Source: Sphingobacteriales bacterium (GTDB taxonomy: Bacteria; Bacteroidota; Bacteroidia; Chitinophagales; UBA2359). Taken from it: a stretch of DNA of 64,000 nucleotides. The translations under genes were made by a program, and so were the position numbers. Position 1 is the stretch's first letter; each line of letters begins with the position of its first letter. Below the pieces are notes generated by a model. The model saw nothing but the letters and a program-made list of their open reading frames with translations. It did not search any database and was not told the DNA's origin. Of the stretch, positions 50,817 through 61,327 are shown piece by piece. The stretch spans positions 536,001 through 600,000 of the forward strand of contig JADJTG010000013.1 of the NCBI GenBank assembly GCA_016711285.1. The letters run 5' to 3'.

Positions 50817-51335
50817 GTGAATCTATATTTTCAAGATGAATCAAGATTTGGAATGTTTACAAGAAATGGGAAAATACTTACTTCAAAAGGAATAAAACCT
50901 ATCTGTCCTTACCATCAAGTTTTTAAATCTACCTATCTTTTTGGCTCATTTTCCCCTTTGGATGGGGATAATTTCTTGATGGAAATGTCTTTATGCAATG
51001 CACAAACTTTTCAAGTTTATTTGAATGAATTATCAAAACATAGACCATCGGAATATAAAATTTTAGTCTTAGATAATGCTGCCTTTCACAAGGCTAAAAA
51101 ACTAAATATTCCAGAAAATATAGGAATGATTTTTCTTCCTCCATACTCGCCGGAACTTAATCCTGCAGAAAAAGTATGGTGGAAATTTAAACGATCATTT
51201 ACAAATATTTTATGCAGTTCTTTAAATCAAGTCAGTGATTTTATTACAAAAACTTGTCAAAATCTAACTTCAAATGAGATTAAGAATATATGCAGTTTTG
51301 ACTATGTTTTTCAATATTTTGATTGGACTATTTAG
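50817..51335 (+). CDS. IS630-family orfB (DDE catalytic part)
   Basis: 172 residues with YFQDESRFG (first Asp), ILVLDNAAFHKAKKL (second Asp) and LPPYSPELNPAEKVWWK (Glu). The annotated start is GTG, but the frame is open upstream to within orfA, which supports production by frameshift. Nearly identical to the copy at 2012-2530. Confidence 0.9.
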   Translation: MNLYFQDESRFGMFTRNGKILTSKGIKPICPYHQVFKSTYLFGSFSPLDGDNFLMEMSLCNAQTFQVYLNELSKHRPSEYKILVLDNAAFHKAKKLNIPENIGMIFLPPYSPELNPAEKVWWKFKRSFTNILCSSLNQVSDFITKTCQNLTSNEIKNICSFDYVFQYFDWTI

Positions 51336-51739
51336 TACATATATTTGGTATAAGCGGCTCAATTCTTCCGTGTCCGTAGGGGTGATTTTGGTCGGCGGGT
51401 TTTTGGGCGTAGCTAAGTCCCCACCACACCAAAAGAGAAGCAAAAATATCGGTAGTAGATTCAATGGCATCTGCAATAAGGGCGTAGGAGTTGCCAAAAA
51501 TACCGGATAACGCTTTAACAATAGCCAAGCTTATATTGCCAAAAATACTAAAATAAGTGGTTTTGATGGCAATTTGCTCGGGATTACTATTCATATCATT
51601 ACAAATACTCGTGCGTTTGCACATTCAAGCAAACAAAAAAAAGCATATATTTTTATTTGAAGTATTGTGAAAAAACACAACACAAACGAACATTTGAAAA
51701 TATTTTCAAATGAGAATCAAGTTTTTCTTTTATCTTATC

Positions 51740-51988
51740 CTAAGAGCGATGCTCATTGATATTTCGCTTGATAATATTGATATGTTGTTGCGAGAGGCAT
51801 TTTTTAGGCAGTGAAGTTTTGATAAATTCACGAAAATGTTTTTCGCGTTCGTATTTTTCCATACAACGCGGACAAGCTGATAAATTTTTCAAAAACATGG
51901 TTTGTTGCATTGGGCTGCAATCACCATCTAACAAGCGATAGACATTGTCCATACACTCATTACAATCGTGTTCAATTCTATTTTTCAT
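51740..51988 (-). CDS. Zinc-finger anti-sigma factor (small)
   Basis: 82 residues from the Met at 51988. It has the His-Cys-Cys zinc-binding layout of small anti-sigma factors: EHDCNECMDNVYRLLDGD and, 20 residues later, CPRCMEKYEREKHFREF. No membrane helix is present, so it is a soluble anti-sigma factor, as in redox-responding pairs. It overlaps the end of the ECF sigma gene by 11 bases, so the two are coupled and the sigma factor is its likely target. The signal that releases it is not known, but the cysteines suggest a thiol-linked one. Confidence 0.82.
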   Translation of the reverse strand: MKNRIEHDCNECMDNVYRLLDGDCSPMQQTMFLKNLSACPRCMEKYEREKHFREFIKTSLPKKCLSQQHINIIKRNINEHRS

Positions 51989-52637
51989 TATAATCATCAT
52001 TGTTGTTTATATCATAACCTAATTTCTGAGCATATTCTTGCAGTTTTTCTTTCATCATATTGCGGGCGCGGTGCAAGCGCGAGCGAATAGTGCCGATAGG
52101 AATATCAATAATTTTAGCCATTTCTTCGTAAGTAAAACCTTCCACATCGCAGAGCAGCACTACGGTTCTGAAATCAATCGGCAAAGAATTGAGTGCGCTC
52201 ATTACTTCATCGCCCAACATACCCTGAAATATTTCTTCGCGCAAGTCATAATAGCCAATGAAGTTGGTATTTTCATCGGAATCATGATAGCTGCTGATAT
52301 CCTCCAACTCCACCTGCATCGGGCGTTTAGAGCGTTTGCGGTAATCGTTGATGAAAGCATTTTTGAGAATTTTAAACAGCCATGCTTTAGCATTAGAGCC
52401 TTGCGTATATGAATTAGCAAAGCGATAAGCCTTTAAGAAGGTTTCCTGTACTAAATCCTGCGCATCATCTTCATCATAAGTAAGATGAAAAGCAAAATTA
52501 TACAAAGCATCGGCGTGAGGTAAAAACTCACGTTCAAAAATAATGCTTTGCATGGCTTCTTCAGTATTACGCGCTTTATCCATGAATTGATTGGGTTCGT
52601 GAATACGCCCTACCTTATCTATATTTCCTTGTTGCAT
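51978..52637 (-). CDS. ECF-family RNA polymerase sigma factor
   Basis: 219 residues. Region 2 contains ADALYNFAFHLTYDEDDAQDLVQETFLKAYR and region 4 contains ALNSLPIDFRTVVLLCDVEGFTYEEMAKIIDIPIGTIRSRLHRAR (given here in parts; positions about 45-100 and 145-195). There is a linker of about 35 residues. It is a typical group 4 sigma factor. It is followed by an overlapping anti-sigma gene. Its own -35/-10 target sites could not be identified in this window. Confidence 0.93.
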   Translation of the reverse strand: MQQGNIDKVGRIHEPNQFMDKARNTEEAMQSIIFEREFLPHADALYNFAFHLTYDEDDAQDLVQETFLKAYRFANSYTQGSNAKAWLFKILKNAFINDYRKRSKRPMQVELEDISSYHDSDENTNFIGYYDLREEIFQGMLGDEVMSALNSLPIDFRTVVLLCDVEGFTYEEMAKIIDIPIGTIRSRLHRARNMMKEKLQEYAQKLGYDINNNDDYNEK

Positions 52638-52847
52638 AAAAATAATAAATCAATCAAAAATATATCAATATAGAGCGAATCCACTATTTTAGAGTAGCAG
52701 AAAGACCGCTAATATCGTTATATTATGAATATAAAAATGATTGTTTTTAAAAAAAAGTTCCTAAATATTGATTAATTCACAAAAAACAATGCCAAAAAGT
52801 ATATATATCGAACACCATCTCTTGAAAAGGTGTGGATAGATAGGGGG

Positions 52848-53310
52848 CTATATTTCGGTGATTTGAAAACTTACAGTGTAATTTTGAGGTATTTTGGGCA
52901 ATGAAATCCAATGGTATTGCTCATGAATTTGGGAGCAGTCTCCGTTTTTACGGGCATAGATATTATAGATATAACGGCGACTTTTTACATCGGCTTTTAC
53001 TTCGTATTCGTAAAAAACGGAGCAGGCGGCAAGGCGTGCGCTGTGCCAGCAGGCTTCGTTCTTCAAAGGAAATATCAGGAACTTTGAGATATGCCAAAGG
53101 AAGGTAATCGCAAGCTATGCTATTGTATGCCTGCCGGAGCAACGTATTCATTTCTGTATCGTTTTGAGCGATATAAGAGGCTTCGTTAAAAGCTAAACAG
53201 GCGGGCAGGCTAATGATTTCAACACCTTCAATATCAATATAATCATACTGCTTGCACGACCAAGCACAACACAACAGCACACACACAATCAGATAGCGCA
53301 ATGTTATCAT
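52848..53310 (-). CDS. Lipoprotein of unknown function (frame broken once)
   Basis: About 153 residues after removing one T near 53069, which turns ISFEERSLLAQ into ISLKNEACWHSARLAACSV and makes 154 codons. The N-terminus has a lipobox (LIVCVLLCCAWSCKQYD). The mature part has paired cysteines and Tyr-rich strands (VFYEYEVKADVKSRRYIYNI, HWISLPKIPQNYTVSF). No family was recognised. It is 27 bases downstream of the beta-barrel protein gene on the same strand and may be its partner. Confidence 0.6.
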
Positions 53311-53337
53311 TATTTATCAAAGTATAAAAAAATATAT

Positions 53338-53926
53338 TTAAAATCCAATATTAACGCCGCCTCTGAAAATAAGCGGAGTGCTGTATATGCTGTTTTGATT
53401 ATGTAGTACATCGTAGAGCACTTCGAGTACAAAATACGACCTGCCGGCCAGTCGTTGCTGCACGATAGCACCTATGGGCAGGCGGGTTTGTGAGCGGAAA
53501 AACTATAATTGGAATTGGCGATAGATTCTTTATAAAAAGTTGTTGAATTTCGGCGTGCAAAGAAAACTGCCTGAAAACGCGGTAACGAGCAAAGCACCGG
53601 GTCCCCAGAGGTTGTATTTATAGACTAATGAACTGCGCCCATCTCTGAAATAATTATAGGCAAAAGAAGCACCCGCCGAAAAACGGTTGGTGAAATGATA
53701 GCCCACCAAGGGCGAAAGGGAAACATTGGTGACATTACCAAACTGTACGCCCAAGCCGCCGCCCGTAAATACACGCTGCCAACTGAATTTGCCGTTATCA
53801 CCGAAGTCATCGGGAACATCATCATTGGCAGTACCGGAATTATTTCGCGGCAAATTGGGGTTGTATTGCGCTTGCACCGCCAACTGCGTCATTATTAACA
53901 GAATGGCTACCAGAAAAATTTTTCAT
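53338..53926 (-). CDS. Small outer-membrane beta-barrel protein (frame broken four times)
   Basis: About 196 residues when four one-base errors are corrected (near 53919, 53583, 53535 and 53498); the corrected total is 197 codons. It starts MKIFLVAILLIMTQLAVQAQ, a signal peptide. Strands alternate as in a beta-barrel: VFTGGGLGVQFGNVTNVSLS, PLVGYHFTNRFSAGASFAYN, GPGALLRYRVFRQFSLHAEI, RSYFVLEVLYDV, ending in FRGGVNIGF, the expected terminal aromatic. The size resembles OmpW/OmpX-like barrels of this phylum. The function is unknown. Confidence 0.65.
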
Positions 53927-54028
53927 ATTTTTTTTAAAAAACTTAAAAGCTGTTGCTTATTGCAATAAAAAATAAGATAAAGTGTATTGAAAAAAAAATG
54001 GCTGAATAAATAATTTATACAGACGCAC

Positions 54029-54558
54029 TTATCCGACAAAACGTTGGTCGGCTTCCATAACATGACCGCAATTTTTGCAGGTGCGCAAATCCAAAGAGCC
54101 GTAAAAATGTCGAAAAACGGGTAAAAAATCTTTTTCTATATTGCTGAGTTTAAAATAGGCTTCGTAGAGTTTATGGTTACATTTTTCGCAAAACCATAGC
54201 AATCCGTCCATTGCTTCGGAGTGGAGGCGTTTGCGCTCTACTACCAAACCGATAGAGCCTTCGGAGCGACTGGGCGAATGAGGCACGCGGGCGGGCAGCA
54301 GCATCATGTCGCCGGCTTGGAGCGTAAGGGGCACTGCCTTTCCGTTTTCCTGAATAGTGACGGTAATATTACCTTCGAGTTGATAGAAGAGTTCTTCGGT
54401 TTCGTTGTAATGAAAATCTTTTCGTGCATTGGGACCGCCACCACCATTACAATATAATCTTCGGCATCGTGATACAAATTGCGATTGCCAACGGGAGGTT
54501 TCAGTTCGTGCCGATGCTTTTCTATCCATTCGTTTAAATTAAAAGGACGTGTAGCCAT
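54029..54558 (-). CDS. 3-hydroxyanthranilate 3,4-dioxygenase (frame broken once)
   Basis: 176 residues after one G is added at the GG run near 54434, giving the family sequence YIVMVVGGPNARKDFHYNETEE. The cupin iron ligands are His and Glu of that motif and a later His in PARVPHSPSRSEGSIGLVVE. A C-terminal rubredoxin-like CxxC pair (WFCEKCNHKLYE and LRTCKNCGHVM) is typical of bacterial HAAO. It opens the ring of 3-hydroxyanthranilate in the kynurenine route from tryptophan to NAD. Other pathway genes are not in the window. Confidence 0.93.
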
Positions 54559-54763
54559 ACAAAAATTAAGGATTATGTTTTTTTAAAAAAAAATAAAAGT
54601 ACAACATTTTGCGCACACACAACAAGCACTCTGCAATATTTAACACAACTATTGTTGTGTACCACCGTAAAATTATTTGATTGATATAAATAGAAAAATT
54701 TTACGGCAGAAAAAATTTAAGAACAAAAGTACAATTTATAAAAGAGATAAGAGTATATCAAAA

Positions 54764-54799
54764 AGGCTCTCTCACTGATTCCTTTCAGCAAGAGAGCCT
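54764..54799. terminator. Terminator between 3-HAO and YtxH genes
   Basis: AGGCTCTCT (54764-54772) and AGAGAGCCT (54791-54799) form a perfect 9-base stem with A-rich sequence at its left edge, which is a T tail on the minus strand. It ends the YtxH transcript. Confidence 0.65.
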
Positions 54800-54855
54800 C
54801 TAAAAGTAGTGTTTGAATAAGACAAACGCTGTTTTTCTTTTTAAAAAAAACAGTA

Positions 54856-55170
54856 TTAATCTATAAGCTCATCATAGGTAGTGGCGGCTTTTTCGCGCGT
54901 GCCGGCTACAGTGCTATTGATGCGTTTTGCGGCATTTTCAACAAAATCTTCGGCAGATTCGCGCAATTCACTCATTTTTTGAGCTCCTTTTTCTTTCAGT
55001 TCATTGAGCTTTATGCCCTGACGTTCAGCGCGTGTTTGCAGTTCGTCCTGTAAGTCTTCAGCCAAGCGTTTCAGTTTTTTGCGAGTTTTAGCTCCTTTTT
55101 CAGGTGCTATCAATAACGCAATACCAGTTCCCAAAGCCAAACCAACAACTAAATATCCTAATCTTTTCAT
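54856..55170 (-). CDS. YtxH-domain protein
   Basis: 104 residues. The start GYLVVGLALGTGIALLIAPEKGAKTRKKLK is the YtxH signature: one membrane helix followed directly by APxxGxxxR. The remainder is a charged coiled-coil helix with a late amphipathic region (ESAEDFVENAAKRINSTV). Members are small stress-related envelope proteins with no known reaction. It stands alone between two terminators. Confidence 0.85.
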   Translation of the reverse strand: MKRLGYLVVGLALGTGIALLIAPEKGAKTRKKLKRLAEDLQDELQTRAERQGIKLNELKEKGAQKMSELRESAEDFVENAAKRINSTVAGTREKAATTYDELID

Positions 55171-55273
55171 GATTTTTAATTAATTTTTTGTTTTTATAAA
55201 ATATGATTGTATAACGTCACTGATAAAAAAAATGTTTCAGGTATTTCAAAAAATGATGTAAATATATGTTAAA

Positions 55274-55315
55274 AAAGCCTTCATCTTTTTTTGATTTGAA
55301 AAAGATGAAGGCTTT
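55274..55315 (-). terminator. Strong terminator of the Kazal protein gene
   Basis: AAAGCCTTCATCTTTTT (55274-55290) and AAAAAGATGAAGGCTTT (55299-55315) form a perfect 17-base stem with an 8-base loop. It lies 43 bases after the stop at 55358 on the minus strand. Confidence 0.85.
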
Positions 55316-55357
55316 ATAAAATTAAGCTACAAAGCAGCTATATTCATCAATAATAAA

Positions 55358-58300
55358 TTAAGGCTCTATCAAGAGTTTTTGTACAATTTGCTGCGTTCCG
55401 TTGTTCCATTTTACCAAATACACCCCCGGCGCAAAACCGTTAGTATTCATTTGCAAATAAGGATTTGTATTATCGCTTTCAATATGATAAACGGCGATTA
55501 ATTTTCCGTTCAAATCCTGTATGCTGATATTTTGTTTGGCAGCATTATTCATTTGCAAAGTTATATCTACAGTGTCGCGGGCAGGATTCGGATAAATATT
55601 AAAGCCGGATTTATGATCATTGTCGGCAGGCAGTTGTATTACACCAAATTCGTTGATGGCACCGCCGCCATCGTTATTTTCAGCAAAAGCAGGCATAGCC
55701 TCAAAGGTATCGCACCCACCCACTTGAATATGATACAACACCGTATCGCACTCGCCAGCAGCATTGCAGGCTACTACTTTCAGAAAATCTTCTACATCAT
55801 AGGTTTCAAAACCCGGAATAGGCGTGTATCGCAGGCAGTTTTCGGGCAACAGATGCACCGAGCAGGCGGTGTAGAAAGATTGGATAAAAGTAATTTCCAA
55901 GTCATCGTCAGACGATAAATCGCAAAATTCGGGACACAACACAAGCGGAGTCATAGCTTCGGTACATACCGAAATTTCATCGGTGCAAGCAGGGCAATCG
56001 TTTCCTACTGTGATATAGTAGGTGGCAGTACGACATTCGTTGTTTGGATTGCATATTTGTATATATACCGTATCCTGATAAGTTTGCGCCAAAGCCTGAT
56101 AGTTTACACAATAGTCATCAGATACAGCAGAAGCGGCGCAATTGTCGTAAGCACAGGTATAAGAGGCAATACTTTCTTGGTTAATAATAGAAATCATCGG
56201 ACACAATTCCGCACTGCCGCCTGTGGGTATGCACAAAGTGGTAAAAGTATCACCACTGCTGCCGTCAGTATTTGGATTTTCATTTCCTCCTGTGACACAG
56301 GCAGTTTGGCACATATCGGCATCGGAATATATGGCGTTGATATAATCTACACCATTGACAAAAGTGCTGCAACCGCTAATACCTGTACATTGATTATTAA
56401 TCATACCATATCCCAAAAATGCTTCGCAATCGCCAAAATCAACATTGCTCAAATCGGCACAAGCCGAAGCAAAAATAACAGCATTATAATTATACACTTC
56501 TATCACTTGGCAGCAAGTACCGATTTCCACTTGGTTGCAGTCGCTTAAAGTGAGGCACACTGTGAAAGGTGTAACAGTAGCATCGGCTTGCGGTGTGAGC
56601 AAGATATTGCAAGGATTCATTTCATTGCTGCTTTGTCCGTCTCCAAAATTCCACGTCCAAGCACATACATCATTATCCAAAGCCACATTTTCATTAAAGC
56701 AATAGGAGCCATCGGCATTGACGGTGTAAGTAAATGAACCTAAATCGCAGATGGAAATACAAGCACCATTTTCGTAGTTTATAACACCGGCGCATTCAGC
56801 TTCACAAGCGTTGGTATAGGTAATGCCGTTGGAGCAAACAGGTGCGTAAGTATTGGGGCAATCACAATTGTTGGTGACATCTTCGCAAGCACCTTCGGTG
56901 TAGTTGAATACCCGGCACATTGAGCTTCGCAGGCATTACCATAAGTGATACCATCGGCACAAACAGGAGCGTAGATATCAAGGCAGAAACAATTATTTGC
57001 GCTTTCCCACAATACAATATCATTGGTCATAGCATTTGCAAAGTTATCGCAATAAGGATTAGCAGGAGGAAACGGTACGATAAAACCGCCATAACTGCAT
57101 AATATATTACCTTCGCAATCATACAAAGTCATATATGGATAATCGGCGATAGGGCAAGAGTTGCCACCGTTGAGGGTATAATAAAGCGTGCTGCCTTCAT
57201 AGGTAACCTGATGAATAGACAATAAGCAATAGCCTTGTGCATTGGTGATAATATTTTGTAACCAATCTAATTGCAAAGGATTATCAATTTCGCCGCAATC
57301 TGCAACAACGGGAGGATTGACTTCGCAAGCACCTTCGGTGTAGTTGAATACACCGGCACATTGAGCTTCGCAGGCATTGCCGTAGGTGATACCATCGGCG
57401 CAAACAGGAGCGTAGAGGTCAGGACAAACACAAGGCGGTGCGGCTTGCCAGATTACTTCCTGACAGATGATATTTTGCCAGAAATTATCGCAAAAGCAGT
57501 ATCATTTTCTTCCCAAATAATCAAACCGCCGAAGCCACATACCGCATTTCCTTGACAATCATACACATAAGAAGGCGCATCGAGACAAGGGAAGCCATTA
57601 CTGATATAAAAATAGCTTTGCCCATTGGCGTGTGTGATGGCAGTAATGCTGTTCAAACATTCCTGACCTACAAAACCGCTCAACCAATCCAATTCAGCCA
57701 AAGGATTTTGTACATTACACACTTGGCAAGCAATGACGGTAGTGTCGCTACCACATTCGCCGTTGGTATAGTCATATACACCAGCACATTGAGCTTCGCA
57801 GGCATTACCATAAGTGATACCATCGGCGCAAACAGGAGCGTAGATAGCGGGGCAAACACAGCCTATATTGCAGTCTGCCAGTACTTCTACAGTATATTTA
57901 CGAATATAAATGGTATATTCTTGGAAAGAACCGTCAGCTGTGATTTGGATACCCGTAGCCGCAAAAACAAAAGTATCTGTACCCAAAAATCCCGAATTAG
58001 GAATATAAGTAAAACTTTGTTCCCAAGGCTGTCCGGTAAAAGAAACCGTACCATTTTGCGGAGCGAGTGTTAAAGCGACTCCTTCTTCATCACCAAATGA
58101 ACCCAACATATCGCTGAACATTACAGCGGTGCTGTCGTTGAGACAAATACTGCCATAAATATAGGTAGTATCGTTGGGGATAATATTACATTCGCCGACA
58201 ACATAATCAAATACACCACTACACTCAGCTTCGCAGGCATTGATATAAGTGATACCATTGGCACAAACCGGAGCATAGCCGAATTCTTCGCAGAAGCAAG

Positions 58301-61300
58301 GCGGCGGAGCAGTCCAAATTATTTCTTCACAAATAATATTTTCCCACAGTGTATTACAGATGCTGTCGTTATTTTCCCAAATAATCAAACCACCAAAACC
58401 GCACAATTGATTACCTTGGCAGTCGTAGAGATAAGAAGGTACATCGGTACACGGAAAACCTCCGCCGGTATAAAAATAACTTTGACCGCTACTGTGTGTA
58501 ATCATCGTAATACTACCGATACATTGTTGCTGTGTAAGAGCAGCGAGCCAAGGCAAATCGGTCAGCGGATTTTCGGTATTACAGCCATTGCAGTCGCTTG
58601 GGATAGGGCTGCACTCGCCAACACTCCAAGAAGTGATACCATTGGCGGTGGCGGCACAAGTATTGGGATAAGTAACGCCATTACAGCCACAAACCGGCTC
58701 ATAAACATCAGGGCACAAAATATTTTGGTATTGTATTGCCAACGCCGATTCGTAGCACTCGGCGGGAGCAGCACAATTAATTGCATAATACACCATATAT
58801 TCGCCGTTATCCGGACACACCATCGGATTTTGCTCAGGAACACTTGAACTGAATTTAATCACATCACCTACTGCAAAACCAAAATCGCTGATATTTGAAT
58901 TATAGATATAAGAACCATCTGTGAGAACGATAGCCATACCGCTAAAACAAGGAGTATTGACTTCTACTATTGTACCGAACTGATTATACAGGCAATCGCC
59001 GCAATTCCAAAGCGGTGCGCCCAAAGCTACAGAGGTTGTATAAAAGTCGGGTAATATTCCAAAGCAGTTGCCCTGGCAATACCGCCGTCTGTGCAAACCA
59101 ATGTGCCGTTGCCATCAAAAATAAGTGTTTGTACATCGGCGCAGGGCGCGTCCGGATTAGGAGCTAATACAAAATAAGTTTGCTCATTATAGCAATATTG
59201 TTGCAAGCTATAACCACAAGCACAATCTGTGTCTATATTGCCGATAGCTGAAGCCAACCAGGGTAAATCAGATGCGCCATAAATGAGTGTGCAGTTGGCG
59301 GGGTTGATATTACATTCACCTTCAACATAAACAAATACGCCATTGCACTCTGCTTCGCAGGCATTGCTGTAAGTGATACCATTGCCACCGCAAACAGGCG
59401 CGTAAATAGCAGGGCAAATACAATCGCCGTCCGGATTTACAACCTGATAACAAGTGATATTTACTAAAAAGTCCTGCCATACAACCAGAAGCGGCATCGG
59501 CGGCAAGATTATAATCAAAATGAAGTGTCATTCCCGCTGTCAAATTTAAACCAAAAGGCACGCTTACAGGCTCTAAAACAGAACCGTCTGCTAATTGTAT
59601 CACCAAACCACAACCATCTAAACCCGTATAATCAACCACAGTACCCGAAGTTGCATAGGTACAATCATTATTATTTCCACAATCAGGGTTAATATTTACC
59701 TGATAATAAAAATAATCAGTGGTCATACCGATAGTGGTAAATACAGTGAGCGTATAGAGTGTGCTTTGTGAAGGAGCCACCCAAGCCGCAAAGCAGTTAT
59801 TGACACAATTTAATGACTCTGAAGGATTCCAGGCAGGAAGTGCATTGCCCAACATTCCCTCCAATCCGATAAGAATAGAATCTCCGGCGCAAATGTTATA
59901 CACCAATGTGTCGGAAGCAGGTGGTGGGGCGATACCCATACAAAGCGTTTCGCAGGCTTCGAAAGATGAATAAAAATATTGGCTGTAATCTGTTCCGTCT
60001 ATGCTCCAATCGCAGCCACTTACAGAAACACACTGACCGCCGACATAAGCCACGCCCAAAGCCATATCGCAAACACCAAAATCCAAACCTGCCAAATCTA
60101 AACAATTACTTTCTGTATTGCAAGCACCAAAAATATAGTCAAATACACCTACACACTGAGCTTCGCAAGCATTGTTGTAGGTGACACCATTGGCACAAAC
60201 AGGGGCGTAAAAATCTGTGCAAAAACAAGGATTAGAATTGCTCCACAACAATACATCATTGGTTTTTCGGCGATAAACCCATCGCAATAAGGATTAATAA
60301 CAGGCGGATACATCGGATAACCGCCGAGAGCACATAATTCGTTGCCTTCGCAATCATAAATGATCATATTAGGATAATCAATGGGGCAAAAATTGCCGCT
60401 GCCACTGACGATATAATAAATCGTATTTCCTTGATAATCTGCCTGATGAACTTCCTGCACACAAGGCGATGTATTGATGACATTTTGCAACCAAGGGAAA
60501 TCCAAAGGATTGACGGCGGAATCGCAAGTGGCAACAAAAGGCGGCGGAATAGGGCAACTGCCAGCTACATAGCTAAATACGCCTGCACATTCGGCTTCGC
60601 AGGCATTGCCATAAGTGATGCCATTAGCACAAACGGGATCATAAACAGCCGGACAAGCGCAAGGCTCAACAGCAGGAGGAGTCCAGATAGTAGTTTGGCA
60701 AGAGATATTATCCCAAAAATATTTACAAACCGCTTCGCCATCATTATTGTGCAAAATATCATCGCTAAAGGCACAAATTTGATTGCCATTGCAGTCATAC
60801 ACATAAGAGGTGGTAGCAGGGCAATTGCTGTTATTGATATAAAAATAATAACTGCCATCATTTTGAATGATCGCATCAATGGCAGCCACACATTCCTGAG
60901 CAGTAAAAGCAGCAAGCCAACCCAATTCGGCGATAGGATCACTCACATCGCATACTTGGCAGGTAGCTGTAGTAATACTGTCATCGGCAGACGAAACATC
61001 AACGACCGGAATAAAAATGATACTGTCTCCGCCACCGGTGGTGGTATAAAAAAGAGTATCGGGAACACCTATAAAAATGGAGTCAAAAGGGGGTATATCA
61101 ACACCACCAATATTAATACTATCCACGACTGCATCACAGACTCCATCAACATAATCAAAAACGCCGTTGCACTCAGCTTCGCAGGCATTGCCATAAGTAA
61201 CGCCGGCAGCACAAACAGGTGCATATATTTCTGCACATACACAATCCGTTTGAGCATAATTTATCAGCGGAAAGCAGTAAAGCAGCAGCACCCAACAACA

Positions 61301-61327
61301 TCGAATAATCAGTAATTTTAAATTCAT
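55358..61327 (-). CDS. Giant T9SS-secreted multi-Kazal protein (frame broken five times)
   Basis: I read this as one gene of about 1990 residues. Five one-base corrections (near 60269, 59482, 59080, 57496 and 56920) make the total 1991 codons. The signal peptide is CCWVLLLYCFPLINYAQ. Ten Kazal domains follow, each with the pattern C-C-x-Y-x-PVC-x-(N/D)G-x-TY-x-NACEAxC-x-GV-x-Y-x-G-x-C. They lie near 61190, 60600, 60170, 59360, 58660, 58240, 57810, 57370, 56940 and 56815. Between them are about six DUF6970-like modules (NPLxxLxWL, then SYVYDCQGNAVCGFGGLI). Two six-Cys modules lie near 60020 and 56390, and a PKD domain near 56650. The end is a T9SS sorting domain (FNIYPNPARDTVDITLQM). Kazal domains inhibit serine proteases in animals and some bacteria. 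Target and role here are inferred only. Confidence 0.85.

Larger units (their letters stand above)
50197..51350 (+). mobile_element. Complete IS630-family insertion sequence (copy 2)
   Basis: 1154 bp with imperfect terminal inverted repeats of about 30 bp: the left end TACCATCTATAAAACAGATA continues to AGTCCAAT, and the complement of the right end reads TACCAAATATATGTACTAAA and also continues to AGTCCAAT. Direct TAA repeats flank it (50194-50196 and 51351-51353), consistent with the TA-target habit of IS630/Tc1 elements. It carries orfA and orfB and sits inside the CDF gene. Confidence 0.9.
49547..51594 (-). pseudogene. Cation diffusion facilitator gene split by an IS630-family insertion
   Basis: The 5' part (51351-51594) encodes MNSNPEQIAIKTTYFSIFGN through HPYGHGRIEPL. 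The 3' part (49547-50196) resumes at ITFIVVAFLMISATVIAYES and runs to the end, with the second metal site SLKADAWHHRSDAITS and a cytoplasmic domain (MQVAGVLGTEKCFIRKAGMK). Removing 50197-51350 and one copy of the duplicated bases restores the reading frame exactly. CDF proteins export Zn, Co, Fe or Mn by proton exchange. In this isolate the gene is inactive unless the element leaves. The start at 51594 fits the family better than the ATG at 51624. Confidence 0.9.

Noticed and set aside
60431..61315. Long plus-strand ORF of 294 codons
   Set aside because: It lies opposite the Kazal protein coding strand and arises from the repeated domain structure, with no start signal or family match. Likewise 57552-58073, 58407-58847 and 56057-56548.
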